DNA from: DASRDR01 sp963812945 [NCBI: uncultured Candidatus Rokubacteria bacterium]
GTDB lineage: Bacteria; Methylomirabilota; Methylomirabilia; Rokubacteriales
Assembly: GCA_963812945.1 (NCBI GenBank)
Contig: CAWEXD010000012.1
Location: 372,001-436,000 of the forward strand
Direction: 5' to 3'
Length of the DNA: 64,000 nt
Under the pieces are notes generated by a model. The model saw only the letters and a list, made by a program, of their open reading frames with translations. It had not been told where the DNA came from and ran no database searches. Made by a program: the position numbers and the translations under genes. Numbering within the stretch: position 1 is the first letter of the stretch; each line of letters opens with the position of its first letter. Of the stretch, positions 16,768-25,249 are shown one piece after another.

Positions 16768-19461
16768 TCAGGGCGCCAGCAGGCGCAGCTCCGCCACCGA
16801 CCAGGAATGAAATCCGTCCTGGCCGGTCTGGACGACGCGCAGCGCGCGCACTCGGCGCGCAGGAAAGGTTGCGACGACCCGCTCGACGCCCGCCCGCAGG
16901 ACGTGGGTGCCCGTCCACACGAGCGGGCCCACCCAGTGGACAGCCGCCCCCACGTCCTCCCAGCCCGCGTCCCGCACGACCTGGACCAGAAGGCGGCGCG
17001 GATACTCGAACGCCGCGCCACCGAGATGCAGCTCGACCCCGTTCAGCTCGGCCGGCGCGTCGAGATCGACCTGGAGCCACTGGCCGGGGGCTTGCGGCAC
17101 CCGGGACGACCATCGGGTCTCGAGACGCCCGTCCGTGGCGGCGCGCGGATCGTCGCCGGCAGGCGCCGCGGTCACGCGCGCCGGCGTGGCGCCCGCGGTG
17201 CGACGGGGCGGCGCGGGCGGCTCGAGCGGGCCGAGGAGCCGGTACCCGCCGGCCTCGGCGGCAGAGTAGGCCACGCCGGCCGTCCGGAGCGCGGCCTCGA
17301 TCGACGGCCCCGACGGCGTCCCCACGGGGTAGACGACGGCCGCGTCCGGCGCCGGCGCGAGGAACGGGAGCCGCTCGAGCGGCGGCGCCAGACCGTAGCG
17401 GTCCACGCGGACGTTGTCCGGCGGGGCCAGGAGCCGTCCGCCCGCGGGCTCGACGAGCCGCGGCCCCTCCCCGTGGTCCGCGTAGACGCGCCGGGCGCCC
17501 ATCGCGAGGAGCGCGGCCGCCGCCGCGCGCGCGTCGACGCCAGGCTCGGGGCCCGGGTCCCCGGCCTCGTGGACGAACAGCTCGCGCACGGTCCACGGGT
17601 AGCGCTCGTCCCGTCCGATGTGCATCAGCCGCACGTGGCGCGCCGGCCGCGGCGGGAAGCGCGCCTCCACCCGGCCCCAGCGCACGCGTCCCATGGGATG
17701 CCCGGCTGCCCAGTAGAGCGGTCCATAGTAGGCCGGCACCTCCCGGGCGACGGTCCACGCCGTGCCGTCGACGGAGGTGTCCAGGCGGAACCCGAGAGGC
17801 ACCTCCTGGTAGGTGCCCGGCAGCCACGCGACCATGCCGACCGGATGGACCCGTCCAAGATCGACCTGGAGCCAGGCATCCGGCGGTCGCCGCGGAGCCC
17901 GCCACCGCGTCCCGGCGTCCCGGTCGATCGCGTGGCCCGCCAGCTCGGTCCGGACCGAGGCGATGGCGGTCCACGCAACCGGCGGGATCTCGCGGAGCCC
18001 GACTGGCTCGACGCGGAATCCCGTCAGGAGCGGTCCAAGGGGCGTGTCCTCCCGCTCGAACCGGATCCCCGCGGCGTCGAGGCTCTCCGTGAACCCCGCC
18101 GGAATCCGCACGGGCGCGAGGTACGCGACCGGCGCCGCCGCATCCACCTGCCCGGCCCGGAGGGCGTCATCGGCCAGGTAGAAGTGGGACACCGTGACGC
18201 GCCCGCCGCTCACGAAGCTGATCACGTCCGGATCGTGCGTGTACGCGGCCGCGAAGCCACGCCGGGCCAGCGCATCCGCGACGGCCGCCGGGCGAGCCAG
18301 GGTGGCGCGCGACGCCCGCCAGGCGTCGGTCGACCGGAGCGCGGGGAACGCCGTCGCCACGCCCACGCCGTGCGCCAGGACGATCCCCGCGCACAGGACG
18401 GCGGCCCACGCCGGCCGCCGGCGCGCCACGCGCGCGAGCGCGCCGCCGAGGAGCACCGGCAGGACGGCCAGGACCGGCAGGAGGTAGCGCGGGTCCTCGG
18501 TGGCCAGCGTCAGCCCCCGCTCGGTCACGAGCACGGTGACGAGAGCGATCGCGCCGACCAGCCCCAGGAGGAGCCGGCCGACGCCGCCGGCCCGCCGATC
18601 GCCGAGGGCCAGGACGAGCGCGACGGCCACGCCCAGGAGGGCCAGCAGCACGAGCGGCCGCGCCCGGAGCGTGGCGAGCGGGACCCCCGCGACCAGCGGG
18701 AGCGCGGTCGTCGCGAGATTGCGGGCGTGCTCGGCGATCCCGCGCCAGGAGACCAGCGGGACCGACGTCGCGGGCAGCCGATGGTAGACGGCGGTGAACA
18801 GCCAGACTGGTAGGCTCCCGAGAAGAAACGCGAGAGGGAGCAGGATCGCGCGCCAGCGGAGCCGAGGGAGTCTCGGCAGAAGCACGAGCCCGCACGCAAG
18901 GAGCACGGGGGCCAGCAGGAGGTTCGTCCAAAGGCTCACGCCTCCGACCAGCGCCAAGACGAGAAGCGCTTGTGTCCGCCGCGCCGGCGGCCGCCGGGTA
19001 TCGACGGCCGCGAGGGTGAGGAGCAGGCACAGCGGGACGAGGACGAGCACGATACCGTAGTGCAACCGGGCGTCTCCCGCCCATTTCAGCAGATACGGTG
19101 ACGGCACGAGCGTCAGCACCGCCGTCCACCAACCTGCGCGGAAGACGCGCCGTGCCAGGAGGGCGGTCATCACGACATGCCCCAGCGACATGAGGACGGC
19201 GGCGAGCCGCAGCGCGCCCACCGACTCCCCGAGGAGGGCGAACGGGACCGCGTGGAAATACCCGTCGACCGCCCCCATGAAGGGCTGCCCATAGAAGAAG
19301 AACGGGAACTGGCCGTGGAGGACGTCTCGGCCCATGAGGCCCATCGTGGCCTCGTCGAACCAGATGCGCGCCGTGGCGGCCACGCCAGCGCGACTCGCGA
19401 TGCCCGCCATCGCCAGGACCGCGAGCCCGAGGATGGCGCCGCCCACTCCGCGCCGGGACAT
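16768..19461 (-). CDS. GT-C/GT39-like integral membrane protein with paired discoidin (F5/8 type C) domains
   Basis: 897-residue protein. The first 400 residues hold about ten membrane helices; the first external loop carries the acidic motif in ARIWFDEATMGLMGRD, as in GT39/ArnT-like lipid-linked sugar transferases. The periplasmic part is a repeated two-domain unit: an alpha/beta segment (around DALARRGFAAAYTHDPDV) then a discoidin domain at about 490-635 (DAWLQVDLGRVHPVG), and again an alpha/beta segment (AMGARRVYADHGEG) and a second discoidin domain at about 757-897 (GQWLQVDLDAPAEL). Start at the ATG 19461 (MSRRGVGGAILG) rather than further upstream. A divergent paralogue of the same plan starts 250 bp away. 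Donor and acceptor unknown. Confidence 0.8.
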   Translation of the reverse strand: MSRRGVGGAILGLAVLAMAGIASRAGVAATARIWFDEATMGLMGRDVLHGQFPFFFYGQPFMGAVDGYFHAVPFALLGESVGALRLAAVLMSLGHVVMTALLARRVFRAGWWTAVLTLVPSPYLLKWAGDARLHYGIVLVLVPLCLLLTLAAVDTRRPPARRTQALLVLALVGGVSLWTNLLLAPVLLACGLVLLPRLPRLRWRAILLPLAFLLGSLPVWLFTAVYHRLPATSVPLVSWRGIAEHARNLATTALPLVAGVPLATLRARPLVLLALLGVAVALVLALGDRRAGGVGRLLLGLVGAIALVTVLVTERGLTLATEDPRYLLPVLAVLPVLLGGALARVARRRPAWAAVLCAGIVLAHGVGVATAFPALRSTDAWRASRATLARPAAVADALARRGFAAAYTHDPDVISFVSGGRVTVSHFYLADDALRAGQVDAAAPVAYLAPVRIPAGFTESLDAAGIRFEREDTPLGPLLTGFRVEPVGLREIPPVAWTAIASVRTELAGHAIDRDAGTRWRAPRRPPDAWLQVDLGRVHPVGMVAWLPGTYQEVPLGFRLDTSVDGTAWTVAREVPAYYGPLYWAAGHPMGRVRWGRVEARFPPRPARHVRLMHIGRDERYPWTVRELFVHEAGDPGPEPGVDARAAAAALLAMGARRVYADHGEGPRLVEPAGGRLLAPPDNVRVDRYGLAPPLERLPFLAPAPDAAVVYPVGTPSGPSIEAALRTAGVAYSAAEAGGYRLLGPLEPPAPPRRTAGATPARVTAAPAGDDPRAATDGRLETRWSSRVPQAPGQWLQVDLDAPAELNGVELHLGGAAFEYPRRLLVQVVRDAGWEDVGAAVHWVGPLVWTGTHVLRAGVERVVATFPARRVRALRVVQTGQDGFHSWSVAELRLLAP

Positions 19462-19495
19462 CACGGCGGCTTCCCGAGCGGCGGAGGCGACCAAA

Positions 19496-19516
19496 GGGCC
19501 GCGGCAACCGCGGCCC
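19496..19516. promoter_or_regulatory. Perfect 9-bp inverted repeat in the divergent region
   Basis: GGGCCGCGG (19496-19504), CAA, CCGCGGCCC (19508-19516). It lies 35 bp upstream of the ATG of the minus-strand GT-C protein and about 200 bp before the divergent paralogue, so it could be an operator dyad or a leader hairpin for the minus-strand gene. No T-run follows. Confidence 0.4.
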
Positions 19517-19712
19517 CTCTCGTCACGGCCCGACTCAGGCCGTCTGGAAGGCCGATCTCTCCACCTCGAGCCGGGCCAAACGCGCGACGTCGGCTGACAG
19601 GTCTCCGCGTCCCAGCCCACGGCCGGGCAATGGGCTTGCTATCGACGTTCACAAGACCCTACCCGGTTCCCCGGTTTCCGGTCAACCAACGCCTTCGGGA
19701 GATGCCTCACCC

Positions 19713-22547
19713 TTGACAGCGCTGAGACCCGTCGCCAATGTGGTGGCCCGGACCATTTTGCGCACCGAACCGGACCTGGACACCGGCGAGCCGAGCCCGG
19801 CACCCGCCGTCGGCAGACGAGGGGCCGACGGCGGCACGCCGCCGGCTGTCTGGCTCCTTCTCGCCATCGGCGCAGGCGTGCGTGCGCTCCGATTCGGCGC
19901 GCGGTTCCCGACTCCCTATCATTGGGACGAGGCCGCGACGGGGGTCTCGGCCCTGCATGTCCTGGCGGGCACCTACCCAGTCAACTTCCTCGGGAACGAG
20001 TATCAGGGGGCTCCGGCCGCGTATCCGCTCGCGGCCTGGTTCGCGCTCGTCGGTTCCTCCACGTGGGCGCTCGACGCCTTCGCGTGGGCGACAGGGCTCC
20101 TCGTCCTTTGGACCGGTTGGCTCGTGGCGCGGCGCTTCGTCCCGCGAGACGCCGCGCTGGCGGCCCTCGTCATCCTGGCGATGCCGCCCGTGCCGCTCGC
20201 GGCCCGCAGCCTGAGCGCCGCGCTCGACTACCCCGTGCTGCTCGCGCTCGGCAACGTGTTCCTCCTGGGAACCCACTCCGTGCTCTACCGGGCGGTCTCA
20301 CGGCCCCGGGCGCTCCTTGCGCTCGGGATCGTCGCCGGGCTCGGGTGGTGGACGAGCCCGCTGTTCGTCGTGTACCTGGCCCCCTTCGTCTGGTTGGCGC
20401 TCCGCCAGGGACTCCTCTGGCGTGCTCCGGCCGCGTGGCTCGCCGGGGGCGCGCTCCTCGGCAGCCTCCCCTGCTGGGCGTACGAGGCCGTGTACTTCCC
20501 ATCCACGCGCTACATCGTCCACCAGGGTGGCGCGCTCCCCCCGCAGCCCCTCACCGCGCGCACGCTGTCGATCCTGGGCGAGCACCTTCCAGCGCTGCTG
20601 GTGCCGGAACAGGCGGAGCCCGGACCTCGGATCGCCGCGCTGGTGGCATCCGCGGCCATCACCCTCCTCGGCGCGGGCATCGCGCTCCGGCGAGACCGCC
20701 CCGAGCTCAGATGGGCCCTGGGGCTTGGTGGTGCGCAAGGAACCGGGGGCGCCCTCCTGTGGGGCGTCGCGGCGGTCAACCTCGCCATTGTCCTGGCGAG
20801 CCCGCAGGGCGCCATCGGACACCGCTACCTCCTGCCTCTGTACAGCGTCCTTCCCTGCTGGGCGGGCATGGCCCTGGCGTCGGCCTGGCGGCGCCGCCGG
20901 GCGCTCGGCATCGTCGCGGCCGCCGTGCTTCTCGTGCCGCACGCATGGCTCAACTGGACCCAGGGGCCGGGCGGCGTGCCGTCGTCCCAGTGGCGCTGGA
21001 GGCCGATCAAGGAGAGGCTCGAGCCCCTGGTCGGCTGGCTCGACGCGCGCAACCTGCGTCACGCCTACTGGGCCCTGCGGGACTTTCCGCCGAGCTACGA
21101 GATGACGTATCTCGCCCGGGGGCGAATCGTGTTCGCGGATCCCTGGCGGGAGCTGGCTCTGCCCCACGCACGCGTCGTGGACGGCAGCCGCCGCCCTGTC
21201 TTCGTGGCGATCGCGGGCAGCGACGAGGCCGCGGAGCTCCGGGCGAGCCTCCCTGCGCTCGGCCTCGACGTGCGGGAGACCCAGGTCGGGCAGTACGTCG
21301 TGATCGAGACCCAGATCGACCCCGGAGCGCGCCCGGCGGCCGTGGGGCTGCCGCCCGACGCCTGGCGCGTGAGCGCCGAGCCGAACCCGGATCATGCGGG
21401 GAATCTCGTCGACCGTGACGCCGCAACCGGCTGGTCCACTGGCCGGGGGCAGCGGCCGGGGCAGAGGATTACGGTGGATCTCGGGCGGGAGATGCCGGTC
21501 ACCCGCGTCGCGCTCCTGTCCCTCGACTGGCAGGACACTCCCGTCGGGTTCCGCATCGATGTGTCGAGGGACGGCGTGCGTTGGCACACCGCGGTCGCCG
21601 TCCCTCGTTACTGGGGCCCCCTGTTCGTGTCCGAGCACCACGCGATGCTCAAGGTCCGGCGGGGCCGCGTCGAGGCCGCCTTCGCCCCGGTGCCGGCGCG
21701 GTTCGTCCGAATCGTCCAGACGGGGACGGCGCCCCATCGGCGGTGGTCGGCGCGCGAGGTCTTCGTCTCCGTGCCCGGTCCGCCACCCGCCGAGGGGGAG
21801 CCCGCCCTCGCGCCGCTCGTGCAGAGCGACGCGGTGGACTTCGTCTACACGAGCCCGTGGCTGGCGGCGCGCCTGTGGGCAGAGCTCCGTGGGCAGGTCC
21901 AGGCGCCCGAGTCCAACTTCTTCGTCAACAGCAACGGCCGGCCGACGCCGAGTCCGGAGCGGCTGGCGCCGTTTCGCCCCGGCTCGTCACGCCCGGTTCT
22001 CCTCGGACGCGATGCCGACGTCGGCCAGGTGCGGGCCATGCTCGGAGGTCAGGGCGCTCCGGTACGGGAGGCCGTGGCGGGGCCCTACCGCCTGCTCCGG
22101 TTTCCGGCTCCCGACGGGGCGCCACGGCCGATCGGGCGCGAGGCATGGGAGGCAAGGAGCAGCGCGAACCCTGCCGAAGCGGTTCGAGCCATCGACGGGA
22201 ACCGACGGACCGGCTGGGCGGGAACCGTCGGCGCCGGGGAGTTCTTGGCGATCGACCTGGGCCGACTCACCCGGGTTGCGCGGATCCGGCTGACCCCCGG
22301 CTCCGCGGCCGCGGGATCGCACGACATCGAGCTCGATGGGTCGGACGACGGCGTGTCCTGGCGGCCTCTCGGACCCCTCATGTGGGCCGGGCCGCTCTAC
22401 TGGACGGGGTGGGAGCTCCTGCGGAACAGTCAGGACCGGCGCGAGTTCACGTTCCCGCCAGACCGCGTCCGGCACCTCCGAGTGCGCCCCGCGGCGGGCG
22501 TGCCGGCCGGCAAGTGGGTGGTCGACGAGATCGACCTGTTCGAGTAG
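19713..22547 (+). CDS. GT-C/GT39-like integral membrane protein with paired discoidin domains (paralogue)
   Basis: Up to 944 residues, same architecture as its divergent neighbour. Membrane helices occupy about 45-430, with the loop-1 acidic motif in TPYHWDEAATGVSALHVLAG. The periplasmic part has two alpha/beta-plus-discoidin units: around DARNLRHAYWALRDF with the discoidin at about 548-688 (GQRITVDLGREMPVTRVALL), and around DAVDFVYTSPWLAARLW with the discoidin at about 809-944 (GEFLAIDLGRLTRVARIRL). The start is uncertain: TTG at 19713 gives the full frame, but GTG codons at 19740 and 19743 are equally possible, and the TTGACA there looks like a -35 box. Role in cell-surface glycosylation is inferred. 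Confidence 0.78.
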   Translation: MTALRPVANVVARTILRTEPDLDTGEPSPAPAVGRRGADGGTPPAVWLLLAIGAGVRALRFGARFPTPYHWDEAATGVSALHVLAGTYPVNFLGNEYQGAPAAYPLAAWFALVGSSTWALDAFAWATGLLVLWTGWLVARRFVPRDAALAALVILAMPPVPLAARSLSAALDYPVLLALGNVFLLGTHSVLYRAVSRPRALLALGIVAGLGWWTSPLFVVYLAPFVWLALRQGLLWRAPAAWLAGGALLGSLPCWAYEAVYFPSTRYIVHQGGALPPQPLTARTLSILGEHLPALLVPEQAEPGPRIAALVASAAITLLGAGIALRRDRPELRWALGLGGAQGTGGALLWGVAAVNLAIVLASPQGAIGHRYLLPLYSVLPCWAGMALASAWRRRRALGIVAAAVLLVPHAWLNWTQGPGGVPSSQWRWRPIKERLEPLVGWLDARNLRHAYWALRDFPPSYEMTYLARGRIVFADPWRELALPHARVVDGSRRPVFVAIAGSDEAAELRASLPALGLDVRETQVGQYVVIETQIDPGARPAAVGLPPDAWRVSAEPNPDHAGNLVDRDAATGWSTGRGQRPGQRITVDLGREMPVTRVALLSLDWQDTPVGFRIDVSRDGVRWHTAVAVPRYWGPLFVSEHHAMLKVRRGRVEAAFAPVPARFVRIVQTGTAPHRRWSAREVFVSVPGPPPAEGEPALAPLVQSDAVDFVYTSPWLAARLWAELRGQVQAPESNFFVNSNGRPTPSPERLAPFRPGSSRPVLLGRDADVGQVRAMLGGQGAPVREAVAGPYRLLRFPAPDGAPRPIGREAWEARSSANPAEAVRAIDGNRRTGWAGTVGAGEFLAIDLGRLTRVARIRLTPGSAAAGSHDIELDGSDDGVSWRPLGPLMWAGPLYWTGWELLRNSQDRREFTFPPDRVRHLRVRPAAGVPAGKWVVDEIDLFE

Positions 22548-22573
22548 GCCACGGTCACGAGGCTCCCCGACCA

Positions 22574-22590
22574 TGGACAGGGCCCGTCCA
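22574..22590. terminator. Weak hairpin between convergent genes
   Basis: TGGAC (22574-22578) and GTCCA (22586-22590) flank AGGGCCC, in the 66-bp gap between the GT-C paralogue and the minus-strand oxidoreductase. Short stem, no T-run; listed as a possible shared terminator. Confidence 0.25.
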
Positions 22591-22613
22591 CCGAGCGCGC
22601 GGGGTCGCCGGGC

Positions 22614-23801
22614 TCAGCGAAGGTAGGGAGCGAGGTCCACGCGCCGGCCCTCGGCGGTCGACACGTAGGCGGCGTAGATGACGGCCAGCACGTCACGGGC
22701 CAGCGGGCCACCCGAGAGGGGCTCGCGACCGAATGCGACGCTCTCCATGAAGTCCTGGAGCTCCGCGGGATAGCCGGCCATCCAGTCCTCGTCAGGCTGC
22801 GGAAAGGTCCACCCGGCCTTGGTCTCGATCTTCTCGGTGATGTACTCGCCGGCGAACACGGAGGGGTCCGGCGCGTACGCCTGGACGGCGTCGTTGGGGT
22901 TGATGTTGCAGAAGATCACCGACTTGGCGGCGTAGACGGCGAGCTGGTTCCGGATGCCGCCCAGCACGACGTCGGCGGCGGTCACCTGCGCGACCGTGCC
23001 GTCGTCGAAGCGCACCAGCATGCTGCCCCAGTCCTCCACGTCCGAACCCTCGACGGTGTTGAGGTAGCGGGGCGCGGCGCCGCGGAAGGTCTCGGTGTCG
23101 GCGAGCTGGGCGACCTCGGCCACGACGGAGACGGGCCGGACCGGCCGGCCCCGGAGCCTCCAGCCCTCGTCGGCCTTCAGGTAGAGGATGCCCCCGAGGG
23201 GATGGCAGCCCTTGCCGAGGAGCGAGCCGCCGCCGGCCGTCAGCCAGCGCTTGTTTGCCGGGGCGTGGGTCCCCGAGTGGCTTTCCTCGCCGACCAGGCG
23301 GAGGATGGGGCCGCCCCCCGCCGCGAGCAGCCGGCGCGCCTTCTGGACCGGCGGCGCGTAGACCCAGTTCTCGGCGTAGCAGAGGCGCACACCCGCCGCG
23401 CGGCAGGCGTCGATCAGCTGATCGGCCGTCGCGAGCGCGCCCCGGAGCATGTCGGCGCGCGGGGTCGCCGGGTCGCCGAAGAACCCGGTGAGCGGCTTCT
23501 CGACGATGACGTGCTTGCCCGCCCGGGCCGCCTCGAGGCCGAGGGAGGCATGGACGGCGTTCGGCACGCACAGGTCCAGGACGTCAACCTCCGGGTCGTC
23601 CAGGATCCGCCGGACGTCGTCGGCCACGCCCCGGACGCCGAACTCCTCGGCGAAGGCCCGCGCCCGCTCGGGCCGGAGGGCCGTCACCCAGCGGAGGTCG
23701 ACGTCGATCCCCCGGACGTGCCGGTAAGCCTCGGCGTGGATCCGGGCGACGAACCCTGACCCGGCCAGCCCCACGCGCACCCTTGGTCGCTCCTGCACCA
23801 T
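22614..23801 (-). CDS. Gfo/Idh/MocA family oxidoreductase
   Basis: 395-residue NAD(P)-dependent dehydrogenase. N-terminal Rossmann motif VRVGLAGSGFVARIHAEAYR, NAD-side EVDVLDLCVPNAVHASLGLE, and the signature KHVIVEKPLTGFFGD with the catalytic EKP lysine. The substrate domain contains GCHPLGGILYLKADEGW and GSMLVRFDDGTVAQVTAADV. Typical length for the glucose-fructose-oxidoreductase/inositol-dehydrogenase group. It is not related closely to the oxidoreductase at 12823, having a longer C-terminal domain. Preceded by a GGAGGAGCG site. It stands alone, downstream (convergent) of the discoidin protein; substrate unknown. Confidence 0.9.
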   Translation of the reverse strand: MVQERPRVRVGLAGSGFVARIHAEAYRHVRGIDVDLRWVTALRPERARAFAEEFGVRGVADDVRRILDDPEVDVLDLCVPNAVHASLGLEAARAGKHVIVEKPLTGFFGDPATPRADMLRGALATADQLIDACRAAGVRLCYAENWVYAPPVQKARRLLAAGGGPILRLVGEESHSGTHAPANKRWLTAGGGSLLGKGCHPLGGILYLKADEGWRLRGRPVRPVSVVAEVAQLADTETFRGAAPRYLNTVEGSDVEDWGSMLVRFDDGTVAQVTAADVVLGGIRNQLAVYAAKSVIFCNINPNDAVQAYAPDPSVFAGEYITEKIETKAGWTFPQPDEDWMAGYPAELQDFMESVAFGREPLSGGPLARDVLAVIYAAYVSTAEGRRVDLAPYLR

Positions 23802-23816
23802 CGCTCCTCCAAACCG

Positions 23817-23829
23817 GGGGTCTGACCCC
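23817..23829. repeat. GGGGTC-T-GACCCC palindrome
   Basis: A hyphenated 13-bp perfect palindrome in the 54-bp spacer between the oxidoreductase start and the 3' end of the next minus-strand gene. A similar sequence (GACCGGGGGTCAG with CGAACTTCTT nearby) is at about 11249-11276. Could be a dispersed short palindromic element or a terminator for the upstream minus-strand gene. Confidence 0.4.
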
Positions 23830-23855
23830 GACTTTGATGTTCGGGCGGCTGCCGG

Positions 23856-24353
23856 TTACTCGGCGGAGCCGAAGTTCCACTCGATTCCGCGGACGCGGCC
23901 CTCGCGCAGATGGAAATGCACCGTCTCGGGATAGCCGTCCGAGTAGAGGTACATGAGGTGGTTGTCGGCGGCATCCTGCGGCTCCCCCAGGACGCGCTCG
24001 ATCTCCTCCCGCGGGCTCCCCACGTCGAGCCCGTAGGGCAGGCCCCGGCCCGGGGCTCCGATCCGGACACGGCGCAGGCGCCCCGTCTCCAGCACCTCGA
24101 TGACGAGCCCGGGGTAGACGAGGCGCCGCACCGGGTGGAACACGGCCGCATCGCGAAAGCTCGGCACCCGGCCGGGCTCGGTCGCGCCGGGTGGCCCGAG
24201 CATCCGCTCCACGTCGGGGCCCGTCCGCCCGAACAGGGCGCGCGGCGCCCCGATGTAGTCGTCGACCCGGAGGATGTCGGTCGGGCCTACCGCTCCAACC
24301 AGACCTGGCCCGAGGCCGGCGAGCCCCAGGAACACGAGCAGCATCCTCGTCAT
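23856..24353 (-). CDS. Exported protein with two BamE/SmpA-like repeats
   Basis: 165-residue secreted or periplasmic protein, start at ATG 24353 (MTRMLLVFLGLAGLGPGLVG signal segment; a GTG 12 bases upstream is possible). It appears to contain two tandem short modules of the SmpA/OmlA (BamE) pattern: LFGRTGPDVERMLGPPGATE with a following strand LVYPGLVIEVLETGRLRRVR, and LDVGSPREEIERVLGEPQDA followed by MYLYSDGYPETVHFHLREGR. This G.s.eEe.lLGeP motif is often used in small envelope or inhibitor-like proteins. No catalytic residues are evident; function unknown. Confidence 0.65.
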   Translation of the reverse strand: MTRMLLVFLGLAGLGPGLVGAVGPTDILRVDDYIGAPRALFGRTGPDVERMLGPPGATEPGRVPSFRDAAVFHPVRRLVYPGLVIEVLETGRLRRVRIGAPGRGLPYGLDVGSPREEIERVLGEPQDAADNHLMYLYSDGYPETVHFHLREGRVRGIEWNFGSAE

Positions 24354-24387
24354 ACCGCCTGCCACTCTGCCACAGCCGGCCTTGCCT

Positions 24388-24416
24388 TTGACGGGTCACG
24401 CGACCGGTAGGACAAT
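24388..24416 (+). promoter_or_regulatory. Promoter placing the transcript start at the methyltransferase GTG (leaderless)
   Basis: TTGACG (24388-24393), 17 bp, GACAAT (24411-24416, four of six matches to TATAAT). The GTG start at 24423 is 6 bp beyond the -10, where transcription should begin, and no Shine-Dalgarno is possible on such a transcript. Confidence 0.5.
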
Positions 24417-24422
24417 GGACTC

Positions 24423-25184
24423 GTGACTCCGGGCGCGGTGCCGCTCTACGACCGGATCGGCGCCAACTACACCGCGGTGCGCCGACAGGATCCTCGCCTG
24501 GCCGCCGCGATCGGCGCCGCGCTCGGGAATGCGCGAACCGTCGTGAACGTCGGCGCCGGGGCCGGCGCGTACGAGCCGAAGGACCGCCGGGTCCTGGCCG
24601 TGGAGCCCTCGGGCGCCATGATCGAACAGCGCCCGGCCGGGGCGGCCCCGTGCGTCCAGGCGGCGGCCGAGGCGCTGCCCTTCCGGGATGGCGCGGCCGA
24701 TGCATGCCTCGCCGTCCTGACCATCCACCACTGGCGGGACCAGGCCTCAGGCCTGGCCGAGCTCCGCCGAATCGCCCGCCGGCGTGTCGTCGCGTTCACC
24801 TGGGACCCCGCGGCGCGCGGCGCGTTCTGGCTCACGACCGAGTACTTCCCGGAGATGCTCGACCTCGACGTGCCGCGCTTCCCGACGATGGCCACGCTCC
24901 GGCGCTCCCTCGGGGCGACCGGCGTCACGCCGGTGCCGATCCCCCACGACTGCCGGGACGGGTTCCTCGGCGCCTACTGGCGTCGGCCCGAGGCGTACCT
25001 CGACCCAATGGTGCGCGGCGCCATCTCGAGCTTCGTCCACCTCGGCGCCGAGCGCCTTCGGGCCGGGCTCGCGCGCCTGGCCGACGACCTCGGGTCGGGC
25101 CGCTGGGACGGGCAGCACGGCGCGCTACGCAGACGCGAGAGCCTCGACCTCGGCTACCGCTTGGTCGTCGCCGAGCGGGCCTGA
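24423..25184 (+). CDS. Class I SAM-dependent methyltransferase
   Basis: 253-residue Methyltransf_11-type enzyme. Motif I is TVVNVGAGAGAYEP, followed by the acidic end of beta-2 in VLAVEPSGAMIEQRP, motif post-II ALPFRDGAADACLAVLTIHH, and motif III RRRVVAFTWDP. The C-terminal part (TEYFPEMLDLDVPRFP, GFLGAYWRRPEAYLDP) is typical of a soil-bacterial subgroup of small-molecule methyltransferases. Substrate unknown. GTG start with no ribosome site and an immediately upstream promoter, so probably a leaderless mRNA. It is convergent with the SnoaL-like gene. Confidence 0.87.
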   Translation: MTPGAVPLYDRIGANYTAVRRQDPRLAAAIGAALGNARTVVNVGAGAGAYEPKDRRVLAVEPSGAMIEQRPAGAAPCVQAAAEALPFRDGAADACLAVLTIHHWRDQASGLAELRRIARRRVVAFTWDPAARGAFWLTTEYFPEMLDLDVPRFPTMATLRRSLGATGVTPVPIPHDCRDGFLGAYWRRPEAYLDPMVRGAISSFVHLGAERLRAGLARLADDLGSGRWDGQHGALRRRESLDLGYRLVVAERA

Positions 25185-25249
25185 GGGACGGACGCCCTCG
25201 CCAGGGATCGCGAGTCGCCGCCGGGACCGGCCGGGCGGCGGCCCTCAGG
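25180..25249. terminator. Large hairpin joining convergent stop codons
   Basis: CCTGAGGG (25180-25187) pairs perfectly with CCCTCAGG (25242-25249), and an inner CGCCGCC (25216-25222) with GGCGGCG (25234-25240). Both TGA stops lie within the outer arms. Probable bidirectional terminator or mRNA 3'-end stabiliser for the methyltransferase and SnoaL-like genes. Confidence 0.45.
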
